Source of the DNA: Mesorhizobium sp. M00.F.Ca.ET.216.01.1.1
GTDB lineage: Bacteria > Pseudomonadota > Alphaproteobacteria > Rhizobiales > Rhizobiaceae
NCBI RefSeq assembly: GCF_004010325.2
Contig: NZ_SADR02000032.1
Location: forward strand, 1-64,000
Length of the DNA stretch: 64,000 nucleotides
Direction of reading: 5' to 3'
A program made the translations under genes and the position numbers. Position 1 is the first letter of the stretch. Each line of letters begins with the position of its first letter. Shown here in pieces: positions 25,528 through 33,646 of this stretch. The notes under the pieces were generated by a model, which was not told the origin of the DNA, did no database searches, and saw only the letters and a list, made by a program, of their open reading frames with translations.

Positions 25528-26424
25528 TCAATAAGGCCTGACCGGGTTCTCCGAAAGCTTCGACCTCAGCCATCCGCCGAACGCCTCCAGCACCGGATGC
25601 GCTGCCTTGGCATGCTCGGAAACCAGGAAATACGAACGTGGCGATTTGATCGCGATGTCGAACGGACGCACCAGCCGGCCCTCGCTCAGCGCCCGCCGGC
25701 TGGTCAATTCATCGCCCATGGCAATGCCCTGCCCGGCGATCGCGGCCGAAAAGACCAGGTTCATGTCGGAAAAGAAGATGCCGCCCTCGGTGTCGGGGTT
25801 CTCGACCTTCGACAGCGCCAGCCAGCGCGCCCAGTCCTCGGTGTCGCCAAGATGCAGCAGATTGGCGCGCAGCACGTCGGCCGGCCTGGAAAAGCCGCCG
25901 ACCTTGTTGAGCAGCGTCGGGCTGCACAGCGGCGTGAAAGAGATCTCGCACAGCAGCTCGACCGCGCGGTTCGGCCAGTTGCCGACGCCGAAGGCGATGA
26001 AGGCGTCGGCCTCCGCATTGCTGACATCGTCGAGGCGCCGCGGCGTCAGGATGCGCAGCGCCACATCGGGATACATCTGCCGGAACTCGCCGATATGGGT
26101 GCACAGGAACAGCGAGGCGAAGCCCGGCGTACAACTGACACTAAACGAACCGCCGACGCCGGTGCCGGCATGACGGCTCACCGCGTCGCCCAGCACCGTC
26201 AGCGCCTTGCGCACGTCGGCGGCATAGCGCTGGCCGCGCGGCGTCAGCGCCACGCCCTTGCCGATGCGTTCCAGCAGGTCGAAGCCGAGGTCGCGCTCGA
26301 GCAGGCGAAGCTGGTGGCTGACCGCGCTGCGGGTCAAATGCAGTTCGTCGGCGGCACGCCACACGCTGCCGTGGCGGGCGAAGCTGTCGAGGGCGCGCAG
26401 TGCTTGAGTGGAGGGTATTCGCAA
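25528..26424 (-). CDS. LysR-family regulator, GcvA-like
   Basis: 298 residues. The N-terminal winged HTH (LRALDSFARHGSVWRAADEL, HLTRSAVSHQLRLLERDLG) is followed by a LysR substrate domain. The N-terminal features are those of the GcvA subgroup. It is transcribed in the same direction as the Pot-type transporter but divergent from the M20 peptidase, whose start is 95 bp away, so it probably controls the peptidase-hydrolase pair and perhaps the transporter. Confidence 0.9.
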   Translation of the reverse strand: MRIPSTQALRALDSFARHGSVWRAADELHLTRSAVSHQLRLLERDLGFDLLERIGKGVALTPRGQRYAADVRKALTVLGDAVSRHAGTGVGGSFSVSCTPGFASLFLCTHIGEFRQMYPDVALRILTPRRLDDVSNAEADAFIAFGVGNWPNRAVELLCEISFTPLCSPTLLNKVGGFSRPADVLRANLLHLGDTEDWARWLALSKVENPDTEGGIFFSDMNLVFSAAIAGQGIAMGDELTSRRALSEGRLVRPFDIAIKSPRSYFLVSEHAKAAHPVLEAFGGWLRSKLSENPVRPY

Positions 26425-26518
26425 GAGGCCTCAGGTGAACCGAATTTGCATGAGCCGGGAAAACATATCACTTTTTGGCAGAGCGCTTCACTGCTTTCTT
26501 CTGGTCATGGAGGAACCG

Positions 26519-28105
26519 GTGACGACCTCGGCCCAAGCAACCGCGCTTGCCTGTCTCGACGACATCCGGCCCTCGCTGTCGGCGTGGACGCGGACTATCT
26601 TCGATTTCGGCGAAACCGCCTGGCGCGAATACCAGTCGGCCGCCTGGTATGTCGAACTGCTGAAGCACGAGGGCTTTTCCGTCGAGGAAGGTTCCGGCGG
26701 CATGCCTACCGCCTTTTGCGCCCACTGGACCAACGGCGCCGGCCCGACCATCGGCATGTATGCCGAGTATGACGCGGTGCCCGGCAACTGCCAGGACGCG
26801 GCGACGGTGAAGCGTCCGCGCCCGGGCCTTGGCGGCGAGGCCGGCGGCCACACCGATCCGCATTCCGGCCTCGGCATTGCCAGCCTTGGCGGCCTGCTGG
26901 CGACCAAGGCGGCGATGCAGCGCCATGGCATATCGGGCACGCTGCGCTTCACCGGCGAGCCGGCGGAGAAGGTGCGGGGGTCGAAGCCGATCCACGCCGC
27001 CAGGGGCTATTATGACGGCCTCGCCGGCATGATCTCCTTCCATCCTTTCTACATGCTGCCGCTCTGCAACACGGCGCGCTGGGACACGCATTGCGGCGCT
27101 GCCTACGCGATGATCTACCGCTTCATCTGCGACGAGCCCGAAAACTGGGCGAAGGCGGCCGGCGATGGTGTGCCCATCCCCCAGGCGCATTCGGCGGTTC
27201 GCGCGCCCGGCGCCAACGACGCGCTTGTCATGATGTACATGGCCTCCAAGGCGCTGCGCGATTCCATGTTGCCGCATCAGGGCGGCTGGTCGATCAGCGA
27301 GGCGATCCTGACGGCAGGGCAGGCGACCGCCGACAATCTGCCGGCGGCGATGGCCGAGATCCAGTACATGATCCGTGTGCCGACGCTTGATATGGCTGAG
27401 CAGGTGACCGCCGTGCTCGACCGCAATGCCGAAGCCGCGGCAAAGATGAGCGGCTGCCGCCATGAGCGGCACTGGGTATCTAAGTCGCGGCCGGGGCTGG
27501 CCAATCATGCGATGGCAGCGATTGTCTATGACGCACTGTCGACGATCGGGCCGCCGCGCTGGGACGAGACGGCCAAGGCGATCGCGCGCGAGATCCAGGT
27601 CAATGCCGGCGGCACGGCGACCGAAGAGCCGTTCATCGCCGAACTGGAGCGGCTGATCGCGCCACGGGAGGCGGAGGCGATGCTGCGCCGCGAGCTGCCG
27701 CCCTCGCAGCTCAACTCGACCTCCGACGATTACACCGATATGTCGTGGCACGCGCCGACGGCGCGGTTCTACGTCGCCCGGCCGGCTTTGCGTTCGCAGA
27801 GCGGTCATGCCTGGCCTTCCTGGGCGATGAATGCGCTGGGCGGCATTCCTGCAACCATCGATCCGATGGTCATCTGTGCGTCGAAGACGATCGCGCTTGC
27901 AGCACTTCGCCTGTTGGAAGACAAGGCCACTCGCGATGCCGCAATGGACGAATTCATCTCTCGAACCGGCGGCGGCATCGGCGGCGCGAACTGGATTGCG
28001 CCGCTCTGCGACTACGAACCGCCGATTGGATTTCGCTGGCCGGAATATGTCACCACCCCGCGCGGACGGGATTGGTGGATACCGAGCAATCCCCAAGCCG
28101 CATGA
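26519..28105 (+). CDS. M20-family metallopeptidase / amidohydrolase
   Basis: 528 residues if started at the GTG at 26519, chosen because GGAGGAA lies three nt upstream; ATG codons at 26507 and 26450 are in frame but lack a ribosome site. The sequence has the M20 features MYAEYDAVPGNCQDA, GEPAEKVRGSKP and a dimerisation domain in the middle, closest to the AbgB-like amidohydrolases that cleave acyl-amino-acid conjugates. No signal peptide, so cytoplasmic. It is followed 33 bp later by the guanidine-modifying hydrolase, suggesting successive steps on an imported substrate. Confidence 0.87.
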   Translation: MTTSAQATALACLDDIRPSLSAWTRTIFDFGETAWREYQSAAWYVELLKHEGFSVEEGSGGMPTAFCAHWTNGAGPTIGMYAEYDAVPGNCQDAATVKRPRPGLGGEAGGHTDPHSGLGIASLGGLLATKAAMQRHGISGTLRFTGEPAEKVRGSKPIHAARGYYDGLAGMISFHPFYMLPLCNTARWDTHCGAAYAMIYRFICDEPENWAKAAGDGVPIPQAHSAVRAPGANDALVMMYMASKALRDSMLPHQGGWSISEAILTAGQATADNLPAAMAEIQYMIRVPTLDMAEQVTAVLDRNAEAAAKMSGCRHERHWVSKSRPGLANHAMAAIVYDALSTIGPPRWDETAKAIAREIQVNAGGTATEEPFIAELERLIAPREAEAMLRRELPPSQLNSTSDDYTDMSWHAPTARFYVARPALRSQSGHAWPSWAMNALGGIPATIDPMVICASKTIALAALRLLEDKATRDAAMDEFISRTGGGIGGANWIAPLCDYEPPIGFRWPEYVTTPRGRDWWIPSNPQAA

Positions 28106-28138
28106 TCAACCAAGCCGCCCTATCACGAGGAGAACCCC

Positions 28139-29071
28139 ATGAGCGTTCATGACCGCATCGTCACTGAGCCGTTTTCGCTGCAGCGCCGCAACCCGGCCGG
28201 CGGCACCAAGCCGCTGACCGCCTGGGGCTTTGCCAACGAGACCGATGTGCTGACCGACGTGCTGCTCGGCTCGTCCAATTTCCTGCGTCATCTCTCGACC
28301 AGCTCGCTATCGCGCAAACATCTGCGCGAGGCGCCCTGCAACGTCCAGATCGCACAGGCGCAGCACAAGGACCTGGTCGCTGCCTACGAGCATTTCGGTG
28401 TCAACATCCACTGGCACCAGCCGACGCCGGAACTGCCGATGCAGGTCTACTCCCGCGATTCCAGCGTCATGACGCCTTATGGCGCCATCATCACCGCCAT
28501 GGCCAACTGGTGGCGGCGTGGCGAGAACTACGCGGCGATCCGCACCTATGAGAAGCTCGGCATCCCGATCTACGACATGGTCACCGCAGGCACCTTCGAG
28601 GGCGGCGACTTCAATGTCATCGAGGACGGTGTGGTGCTGATCGGCTGCGGCGGCGCCCGCACGCAGGAGGAGGGCGCCCGCCAAGTGCAGGCCTGGTTCG
28701 ACAAGGAAGGCTGGGAGACCCGCATCGCCTTCATCGATGAATATTATGTCCATATCGACCTGATGGTGGTGCCGATCGCCGAGAAGCTGACCGCTGTCTG
28801 CCTCGCCTGCACCGAGCCGGGCATCGTCGACTGGTTGAAGGGCAAGGGCCACGAGATCATCGACGTGCCGTTCCAGGACACGATGGCGCTCGGCTGCAAC
28901 TTCATGTCGCTCGGCAACGACAGGGTGATCGCGCCGACCTCGAGCCAGACGCTGATCGGCCAGCTCAAGGCGCGCGGTTTCGAGGTCGCAGCCGTCGACA
29001 TGAGCGAGATCTCCAAGACCGGTGGCGGCATCCACTGCATGGCGCAGGCGCTGAAGCGCCAGCCGGCCTGA
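28139..29071 (+). CDS. Dimethylargininase / arginine deiminase-like hydrolase
   Basis: A 310-residue guanidine-modifying enzyme (DDAH/amidinotransferase fold). Visible motifs are the substrate-binding TFEGGDFNV (about 157-165), a His in YYVHIDLMVVP and the catalytic Cys300 in GGGIHCMAQ. Family members hydrolyse methylarginines or arginine-like compounds to citrulline plus an amine. ATG at 28139 is preceded by GAGGAGAA. With a Pot-type importer and an M20 peptidase next door, the cluster may degrade a guanidino or acylated arginine compound; the true substrate is not known. Confidence 0.87.
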   Translation: MSVHDRIVTEPFSLQRRNPAGGTKPLTAWGFANETDVLTDVLLGSSNFLRHLSTSSLSRKHLREAPCNVQIAQAQHKDLVAAYEHFGVNIHWHQPTPELPMQVYSRDSSVMTPYGAIITAMANWWRRGENYAAIRTYEKLGIPIYDMVTAGTFEGGDFNVIEDGVVLIGCGGARTQEEGARQVQAWFDKEGWETRIAFIDEYYVHIDLMVVPIAEKLTAVCLACTEPGIVDWLKGKGHEIIDVPFQDTMALGCNFMSLGNDRVIAPTSSQTLIGQLKARGFEVAAVDMSEISKTGGGIHCMAQALKRQPA

Positions 29072-29103
29072 GGGAGCGGGCGGCGGGCCGGATTGCGGAG
29101 GAA

Positions 29104-29487
29104 CTAGCTTCGCGCGGTCAGCAGGTTTGCATCGCGCGCGAGCCGCCATTGGCCGTCTGCCTGCTTGCGCAGGATCGTTAGCGAATACCCCGAACGGCGA
29201 ACCGGCTCGCCGTTTGGCGGGGTCGCGGTCATGTCGATGTGGCTACGCATGAAGGCCCAGTCGCCGAGAAGCTGGAGTTCGACGATGTCGCTCGTGCCTT
29301 CGATCCGAACGCCGGCCATGCCTTCCGCGGCAGCCGCGAAGGCCTTCTTGCCGAACGGTTCCTGGCCGGGAACCATGAACACCACATCGTCTGTCATCAA
29401 GCTGAGGACGGTTGCGGTGTCGCCACGCATGCTCGCCCTCATCCAGGTCTCGACCAGCCACCGGATTGCTCTTTCGTCGTCCGTCAT
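29104..29487 (-). CDS. SnoaL-like / SgcJ-EcaC family protein
   Basis: A 127-residue NTF2-fold protein (ERAIRWLVETWMRASMRGDTA, SLMTDDVVFMVPGQEPFGKK, YSLTILRKQADGQWRLARDANL). This family includes ketosteroid isomerase-like enzymes and uncharacterised proteins; the ligand is unknown. The ATG at 29487 has GGAGG directly upstream and is much better than the longer frame. It converges with the hydrolase gene. Confidence 0.85.
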   Translation of the reverse strand: MTDDERAIRWLVETWMRASMRGDTATVLSLMTDDVVFMVPGQEPFGKKAFAAAAEGMAGVRIEGTSDIVELQLLGDWAFMRSHIDMTATPPNGEPVRRSGYSLTILRKQADGQWRLARDANLLTARS

Positions 29488-29649
29488 CTCTTGCCTCCGT
29501 TGGCCCCGTGGCGCCGGTAGGTTGCTGCTTGCGCTAACATGGACAGGTGCCAGTTTGTTCCGGCATGCCGGAAAGCGCATGAGCCAGTCACCCTTTCGGG
29601 ATGCCGAGGCGTCTCCGCCTGAAAGCCGCGATATATTAGTAAGTTGTGG

Positions 29650-29734
29650 AACTTTCTCCGTCGACGAAAATTGAAGCTGTGGTCGTCCTTACTCCAACGA
29701 CCAGGAAGCCGTTCGCGTCGGCTTCGGATTTTTT
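29650..29734 (+). ncRNA. Candidate small RNA
   Basis: After a GGAAC-containing sequence at 29648, the DNA can form a hairpin GGTCGT-N10-ACGACC (29681-29702) and directly behind it a perfect 7-bp hairpin GAAGCCG-N7-CGGCTTC (29705-29725) followed by GGATTTTTT. This is the layout of a short structured RNA with an intrinsic terminator. The 5' end is a guess. Confidence 0.4.
29705..29734 (+). terminator. Rho-independent terminator
   Basis: Perfect 7-bp stem GAAGCCG/CGGCTTC with a 7-nt loop, followed by GGATTTTTT. Confidence 0.75.
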
Positions 29735-29735
29735 G

Positions 29736-29761
29736 CCCCGCCGCTAACGGCGGGGTTTTTT
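29736..29761 (+). terminator. Strong Rho-independent terminator
   Basis: Perfect 8-bp stem CCCCGCCG/CGGCGGGG with loop CTAA and six Ts behind. A T-run also precedes it, so it can work in both directions. Confidence 0.85.
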
Positions 29762-29908
29762 CGGAGCTGGTGCCGCAATTTCGATTTTTGGCCCTGCCGG
29801 CGAAAACTTTGTATTTCAGGCGGAACTTTCCAGCCGGTGATCCATTTCCGCTTCGATCCTCCCCCGCGGATCCCTTGGACAAGCTCCTCCTCATGTCCGG
29901 GAAGACCC

Positions 29909-29932
29909 CGCCGGCTCGGCCGGCGTGGTTTT
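29909..29932 (+). terminator. Hairpin with weak T-run
   Basis: 7-bp stem CGCCGGC/GCCGGCG with loop TCG, followed by TGGTTTT. Confidence 0.5.
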
Positions 29933-30076
29933 CTGCGCCGGCGAACTTGTTTGGTAAAAAACGTACAAACGTTTTCGAATGACACCACGAGGCCAGCGGA
30001 TTTATGGAATCAGCTTGCGATCTGCGCACCAGGCACGCCCACCTCCATCCATCGCATGGTGTTCACGCTTGATCGT

Positions 30077-30104
30077 CCGCCGCGCCGCGGTGCGGCGGTT
30101 TTTT
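30077..30104 (+). terminator. Rho-independent terminator-like hairpin upstream of the 88-residue gene
   Basis: 7-bp stem CCGCCGC/GCGGCGG with an 8-nt loop and six Ts. It ends 21 bp before the ATG at 30126, so it could act as an attenuator in that gene's leader. Confidence 0.7.
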
Positions 30105-30125
30105 CGGTGCGGCGGGGAGAGCGCC

Positions 30126-30392
30126 ATGCGGGAATTGCCTAAAAACGTCGATGCGGACGTCGTCATCGCAATCGACAGATTGCTTGATGAACGGGCGAGG
30201 TCTGCCCCGGTGCCGGTGCACGAACTTGCCGGTACGTTACGGCAGAAGATCGAGACCAGCCTTTCGGATTTGTCCATCGAGGAACTGATCGTGGAGATGG
30301 CTGCGACGCGCGGTCTGCCCATGCTGTTCGATCTGCCCACGACAGATACAGACAACGTCGTGCCGTTTCCACCGCAGCCACGCAAGGTCTGA
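30126..30392 (+). CDS. Small hypothetical protein
   Basis: 88 residues (MRELPKNVDADVVIAIDRLL, LAGTLRQKIETSLSDLSIEE, LIVEMAATRGLPMLFDLPT), acidic, mostly helical, with no signal or membrane segment. Strong ribosome site GGGGAGAG before the ATG. No family is recognised. The coding pattern (third-position GC) fits the neighbours. The terminator-like hairpin in its leader hints at attenuation. Confidence 0.65.
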   Translation: MRELPKNVDADVVIAIDRLLDERARSAPVPVHELAGTLRQKIETSLSDLSIEELIVEMAATRGLPMLFDLPTTDTDNVVPFPPQPRKV

Positions 30393-30692
30393 ACCTGCCG
30401 GCGAATGGATGGAGCCGCTTCAGGCCCGCGGCGACATCCGCACCGGCATGATCGGCGGCCCGGCGGCTAAGGGTGTGACACAGAAGTCAGCCACCGAGCC
30501 TCACCGGCTGAGGTCGCCGGCTGACAAGAGCATGCGCTCAAGCTAATGTAAGCGCAATATACCGTGGGTGGCATGACTATACGCCAACACGCGCCACAGT
30601 TTCGGGCGGCGCCAAACTTGCGTTACATCTAATATAAGTGCAAAGTTCGAAGCGAGGGGGAGAACGGCTCATAACCAAATTGGGAGGAAACC
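30393..30692. other. Promoter region of the FAD-linked oxidase, 300 bp
   Basis: No gene. It contains an imperfect 15-bp direct repeat, CTAATGTAAGCGCAA at 30543-30557 and CTAATATAAGTGCAA at 30629-30643, in an AT-richer setting. The second copy also pairs with TTGCGTTAC just before it. These look like operator half sites for an unidentified regulator. Confidence 0.5.
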
Positions 30693-32132
30693 ATGAACAG
30701 CATGAGCCTCACCACGCTTGAACTCGGTACAATCACCGTCGACGGCGCAGCCATAGAGGCGCTTTCGGCACAATTGCGCGGCACGGTCCTGACGGAAGGC
30801 GACGCAGCCTACGACGAGGCACGCAGCATCTGGAACGCTATGATCGACCGGCGGCCTGGACTGATCGTGCGCTGCACCGGCGCCTCGGATGTCATCGATG
30901 CCGTGAACTTCGCCAGGGAAAACAGGCTGCTCGTCGCGGTGCGCGGCGGCGGCCACAACATCGCGGGCAGTGCCGTCTGCGATGGCGGCCTGGTGATCGA
31001 TCTGTCGCCAATGAAATCAGTGCGGGTCGATGCGGCTGTGCAGCGGGCATGGGTCGAGCCCGGCGCCACGCTTGCCGATGTCGACAAGGAAACGCAGGCT
31101 TTCGGGCTGGTCGTGCCGACAGGCATCAACTCGACCACCGGCATAGCAGGCCTGACACTGGGCGGCGGCTTCGGCTGGATCACCCGCAAATTCGGCCTGA
31201 CCCTCGACAATCTTCTCTCGGCCGACGTGGTCACCGCCGACGGTAAGCTGCTGCGTGCCAGCCTGACCGAAAATCCGGATCTGTTCTGGGGTTTGCGCGG
31301 CGGCGGCGGCAATTTCGGCGTCGTCACGGCGTTCGAGTTCCAGCTCCACCAATTCGGCCCGCAGGTTCTGTCGGGGCTCGTCGTCCATCCGTTCGCCGAT
31401 GCCGAGAATGTGCTGCGGGAGTACCGGGCAGCACTCGAGGAGGCGCCCGACGAACTGACCTGCTGGGTGGTCATGCGGCAGGCGCCGCCATTGCCGTTCC
31501 TTCCGGCCGAATGGCATGGCAAGGAAGTGCTGGTTCTGGCCATGTGCTACTGCGGCGACCTCCAGGAGGGCGAGAAGGCGACACAGAGGCTTCGCGCCAT
31601 CGGCACGCCGATTGCAGACGTGGTCGGTCCCAACCCGTTCACCGGCTGGCAGCAGGGATTCGATCCGTTGCTGACGCCCGGCGCCCGCAACTACTGGAAG
31701 AGCCATGACTTTACCGAGCTTTCCGACAGCGCGGTCGCAGTGGTGACGGAAGCGATATCCAGGCTTCCCGGCCCCGAATGCGAGATATTCATCGGCCACG
31801 TCGGCGGCGTGGCGGGCCATGTGGCGGCGGACGCGACGGCGTTTCCGCAGCGCAGTTCGCACTACGTCATGAATGTCCACGCTCGCTGGCGCGAACCGGC
31901 AATAGACCAGGCCTGCATCGACTGGGCGCGCGGCCTCTATGAAGCGGCCAGACCCTATGCCGCCGGCACGGCTTACGTGAACTTCATGCCGGAGGACGAG
32001 GTCGACCGCGTCGAGGCGGCCTATGGCGGCAACTACCAGCGGCTTCTGGAAATCAAGCTGCGTTACGACCCGCTGAACCTGTTCCGCATGAACCAGAATT
32101 TGCGGCTGGTGGAAACGCAGCGGGCCGCTTGA
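30693..32132 (+). CDS. FAD-linked oxidase with berberine-bridge (BBE) domain
   Basis: 479 residues. PCMH-type FAD-binding domain: VAVRGGGHNIAG with His88 as the probable covalent FAD site, then GINSTTGIAGLTLGGGFGW and LFWGLRGGGGNFGVV. The C-terminal YDPLNLFRMNQNL is the BBE signature. The second cysteine link of bicovalent BBE enzymes is absent (the loop reads GINSTTG). These enzymes oxidise sugars, alkaloids or other secondary alcohols with oxygen; the substrate is unknown. Cytoplasmic, no signal peptide. Start supported by GGGAGGAAACC. Confidence 0.88.
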   Translation: MNSMSLTTLELGTITVDGAAIEALSAQLRGTVLTEGDAAYDEARSIWNAMIDRRPGLIVRCTGASDVIDAVNFARENRLLVAVRGGGHNIAGSAVCDGGLVIDLSPMKSVRVDAAVQRAWVEPGATLADVDKETQAFGLVVPTGINSTTGIAGLTLGGGFGWITRKFGLTLDNLLSADVVTADGKLLRASLTENPDLFWGLRGGGGNFGVVTAFEFQLHQFGPQVLSGLVVHPFADAENVLREYRAALEEAPDELTCWVVMRQAPPLPFLPAEWHGKEVLVLAMCYCGDLQEGEKATQRLRAIGTPIADVVGPNPFTGWQQGFDPLLTPGARNYWKSHDFTELSDSAVAVVTEAISRLPGPECEIFIGHVGGVAGHVAADATAFPQRSSHYVMNVHARWREPAIDQACIDWARGLYEAARPYAAGTAYVNFMPEDEVDRVEAAYGGNYQRLLEIKLRYDPLNLFRMNQNLRLVETQRAA

Positions 32133-32321
32133 GGCACGCTTCCGATGGCGGGCCCCACTGACCCGCCATCGGAGTTCAGCATTTGGCAGCGATATCTCCC
32201 GGATGTCGCTGTCGGATCGGGTACCCGTATACCCGATCGGCCCGCGTCCTCGGTCAGAGGCGCGGGCTAATCGGCTTGCTACCGCTGGTCGACCTCAGAG
32301 CAACGAAAACCTCTCCACCGG

Positions 32322-32774
32322 TCAGCGCGTTTCGACGCGGAGCGCCGACAGGAACAGCAGCAGCAGCGCCAGTGCATTGAGGCACGTGGCGACGGCATGC
32401 GAATATTCCCATTGACGCCGCAGCATTTCCCAGTTTTCGGGCAGCACGGTCCAGTTGCGGGTCGCCTGGTTTGCCGGGAAGGTCCGGGTCCAGAAGGCAA
32501 GCTGCGTGGCGCCGATGCAGATGAAAGCGAGGACGACGAGGCCGAAAGCTCCACCGGATCGATAAAGCAGCACGGCCAGGGCGGCCGTCGACAGCAGCGC
32601 CCCCAGCACCACAATGCCGAACAGGCTCCAGCCGTCATAGGCGCGTTGCGCGGCCAGATAGCTCGAACCGTCGAGCTTCAACTTGTTGAACATCGAAAAG
32701 AAATGCGCCCCGGCCGGAACGAACGCCAGCGCCGCAAAGATGAAACTGATCACTCGCAAACCATAGATGGCCAT
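32322..32774 (-). CDS. DUF1772-like membrane protein
   Basis: 150 residues with four hydrophobic helices (about 6-24, 48-70, 76-92, 127-145) and a conserved loop FPANQATRNWTVLPENWEML with QWEYSHAVAT. This is typical of DUF1772 (anthrone oxygenase-like) integral membrane proteins. Function unknown in bacteria. It converges with the FAD-linked oxidase. Confidence 0.8.
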   Translation of the reverse strand: MAIYGLRVISFIFAALAFVPAGAHFFSMFNKLKLDGSSYLAAQRAYDGWSLFGIVVLGALLSTAALAVLLYRSGGAFGLVVLAFICIGATQLAFWTRTFPANQATRNWTVLPENWEMLRRQWEYSHAVATCLNALALLLLFLSALRVETR

Positions 32775-32891
32775 ATCCAGTCTCCTGCGGGGAGAGAGCT
32801 AGGGCGAACGGCCAGGGGTGGGAAGAAGAGCCGGGGCAGGGAACTTCCCGCTCGTCACCGTCGTTATGCCGTATCGAACAGGAGATGCGTC

Positions 32892-33086
32892 ATGGGCAAC
32901 GACAAGGTCCCTGAGGACAACATCCCAAGAGACGATCAGACCCTCGATCCGGACAATGTGCTGGATGTCGAAGCGTTCGCCCTTCGAACCGGCATCACCG
33001 GCGACCAGGCGCGGGCGCTGATCGATCGCATCGGCAACGACCGCCTGGCCCTGGAGCAGGCGGCAAGGGAGCTGAAGAAATCATGA
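32892..33086 (+). CDS. Small DUF3606-like protein
   Basis: 64 residues. After an acidic N-terminus (MGNDKVPEDNIPRDDQTLDP) comes a short helical unit FALRTGITGDQARALIDRIG and NDRLALEQAARELKKS, resembling the DUF3606 unit. AGGAG lies 9 nt before the ATG at 32892. It overlaps the next gene by ATGA and the two encode related helical units. Confidence 0.65.
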   Translation: MGNDKVPEDNIPRDDQTLDPDNVLDVEAFALRTGITGDQARALIDRIGNDRLALEQAARELKKS

Positions 33087-33262
33087 CCGCCAGGAAGACG
33101 ACCGCCAGGAAGCAGAAGACCGAGAACGAGGACAAGAAAGCCATGCATCTGGCCGAGACGACCGATATCTCGCCGAAGCAGGCGAAGGACCTGATGCGTG
33201 AGCACGGCAAGGACAGCGCCGAGGTGGAGAAGGAAGCCAGGAATTTCAAGGCAGAAGGCTAG
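33083..33262 (+). CDS. Small basic protein with a related helical unit
   Basis: 59 residues starting in an ATGA overlap with the upstream gene. A Lys/Arg-rich head (MTARKTTARKQKTENEDKK) precedes ETTDISPKQAKDLMREHGKD and SAEVEKEARNFKAEG, which aligns with the helical unit of the upstream protein. The basic head suggests nucleic acid contact. No function is known. Confidence 0.6.
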   Translation: MTARKTTARKQKTENEDKKAMHLAETTDISPKQAKDLMREHGKDSAEVEKEARNFKAEG

Positions 33263-33285
33263 ACCGGGCTTGGCGCTCCTCGTTC

Positions 33286-33354
33286 GAGCATGATCTTTCC
33301 CGAAAACCGGTTTCCACTTTTTGCTTCGCTGACCTTCGGTTCGGGATCGTGCTC
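33286..33354. repeat. Rhizobial palindromic repeat
   Basis: Ends GAGCATGATC (33286-33295) and GATCGTGCTC (33345-33354) are inverted, and the inner CCGAAAACCGGTTTCCACTT is characteristic of a repeat scattered through rhizobial genomes. It overlaps the stop codon of the small membrane protein by two bases. Confidence 0.8.
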
Positions 33355-33499
33355 AGAAACCGAAGAACTGCCGGCCGATCAGATAGCAGAGCACCGCGAT
33401 CACGAGGGGAAACAGGGCAGGCGCCAGCCTGCCGAGCTTGGACGGCTTCAGCTCTTTTGCCGGAGAGTTGCGGGTGGCGTTGCCGAGGTTCTTGGTCAT
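33353..33499 (-). CDS. Very small single-span membrane protein
   Basis: 48 residues from the ATG at 33499: a basic N-terminus (MTKNLGNATRNSPAKELKPS) and one C-terminal hydrophobic helix (ALFPLVIAVLCYLIGRQFFG). Basic-in orientation would leave the short C-terminus at the outer face. The ribosome site is weak (GCGGACG). It is supported by the amphipathic and hydrophobic layout rather than by a recognised family. Confidence 0.45.
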   Translation of the reverse strand: MTKNLGNATRNSPAKELKPSKLGRLAPALFPLVIAVLCYLIGRQFFGF

Positions 33500-33615
33500 C
33501 GTCCGCTGGCCGGTTGATCCGCTTTATTAGCTCGTGCTGATTAATTTTCTGCGAATGACGGCGGTGCGACCGAGCGTTGCCCGCTCCGGCCGGTGCGCCT
33601 TCCAATTGGCTTGAC

Positions 33616-33638
33616 CATATCCTCCCGGGGAGGATATG
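33616..33638 (+). promoter_or_regulatory. Perfect dyad operator before dmeR
   Basis: Arms CATATCCTCC and GGAGGATATG flank a central CGG; the site ends 8 bp before the ATG at 33647. C/G-tract dyads are the normal DNA target of CsoR/RcnR-type repressors, so this should be the autoregulatory operator of the dmeR-dmeF operon. Confidence 0.75.
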
Positions 33639-33646
33639 AAGTTAGC

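Larger units (their letters stand above)
29488..30125. other. Hairpin-rich intergenic region, 638 bp
   Basis: No supported protein gene. The region contains at least four strong GC-rich hairpins followed by T-runs on the plus strand (29705-29725, 29736-29755, 29909-29925, 30077-30098), plus a 7-bp-stem dyad AAAACGT-N4-ACGTTTT at 29958-29975. This density is unusual for the window and points to one or more small RNAs or attenuators. Confidence 0.6.

Noticed and set aside
22468..28096. Very long open frames opposite the transporter and M20 genes
   Set aside because: Frames at 22468-24096 (+), 24112-26772 (+) and 26468-28096 (-) mirror well-identified genes and lack any domain.
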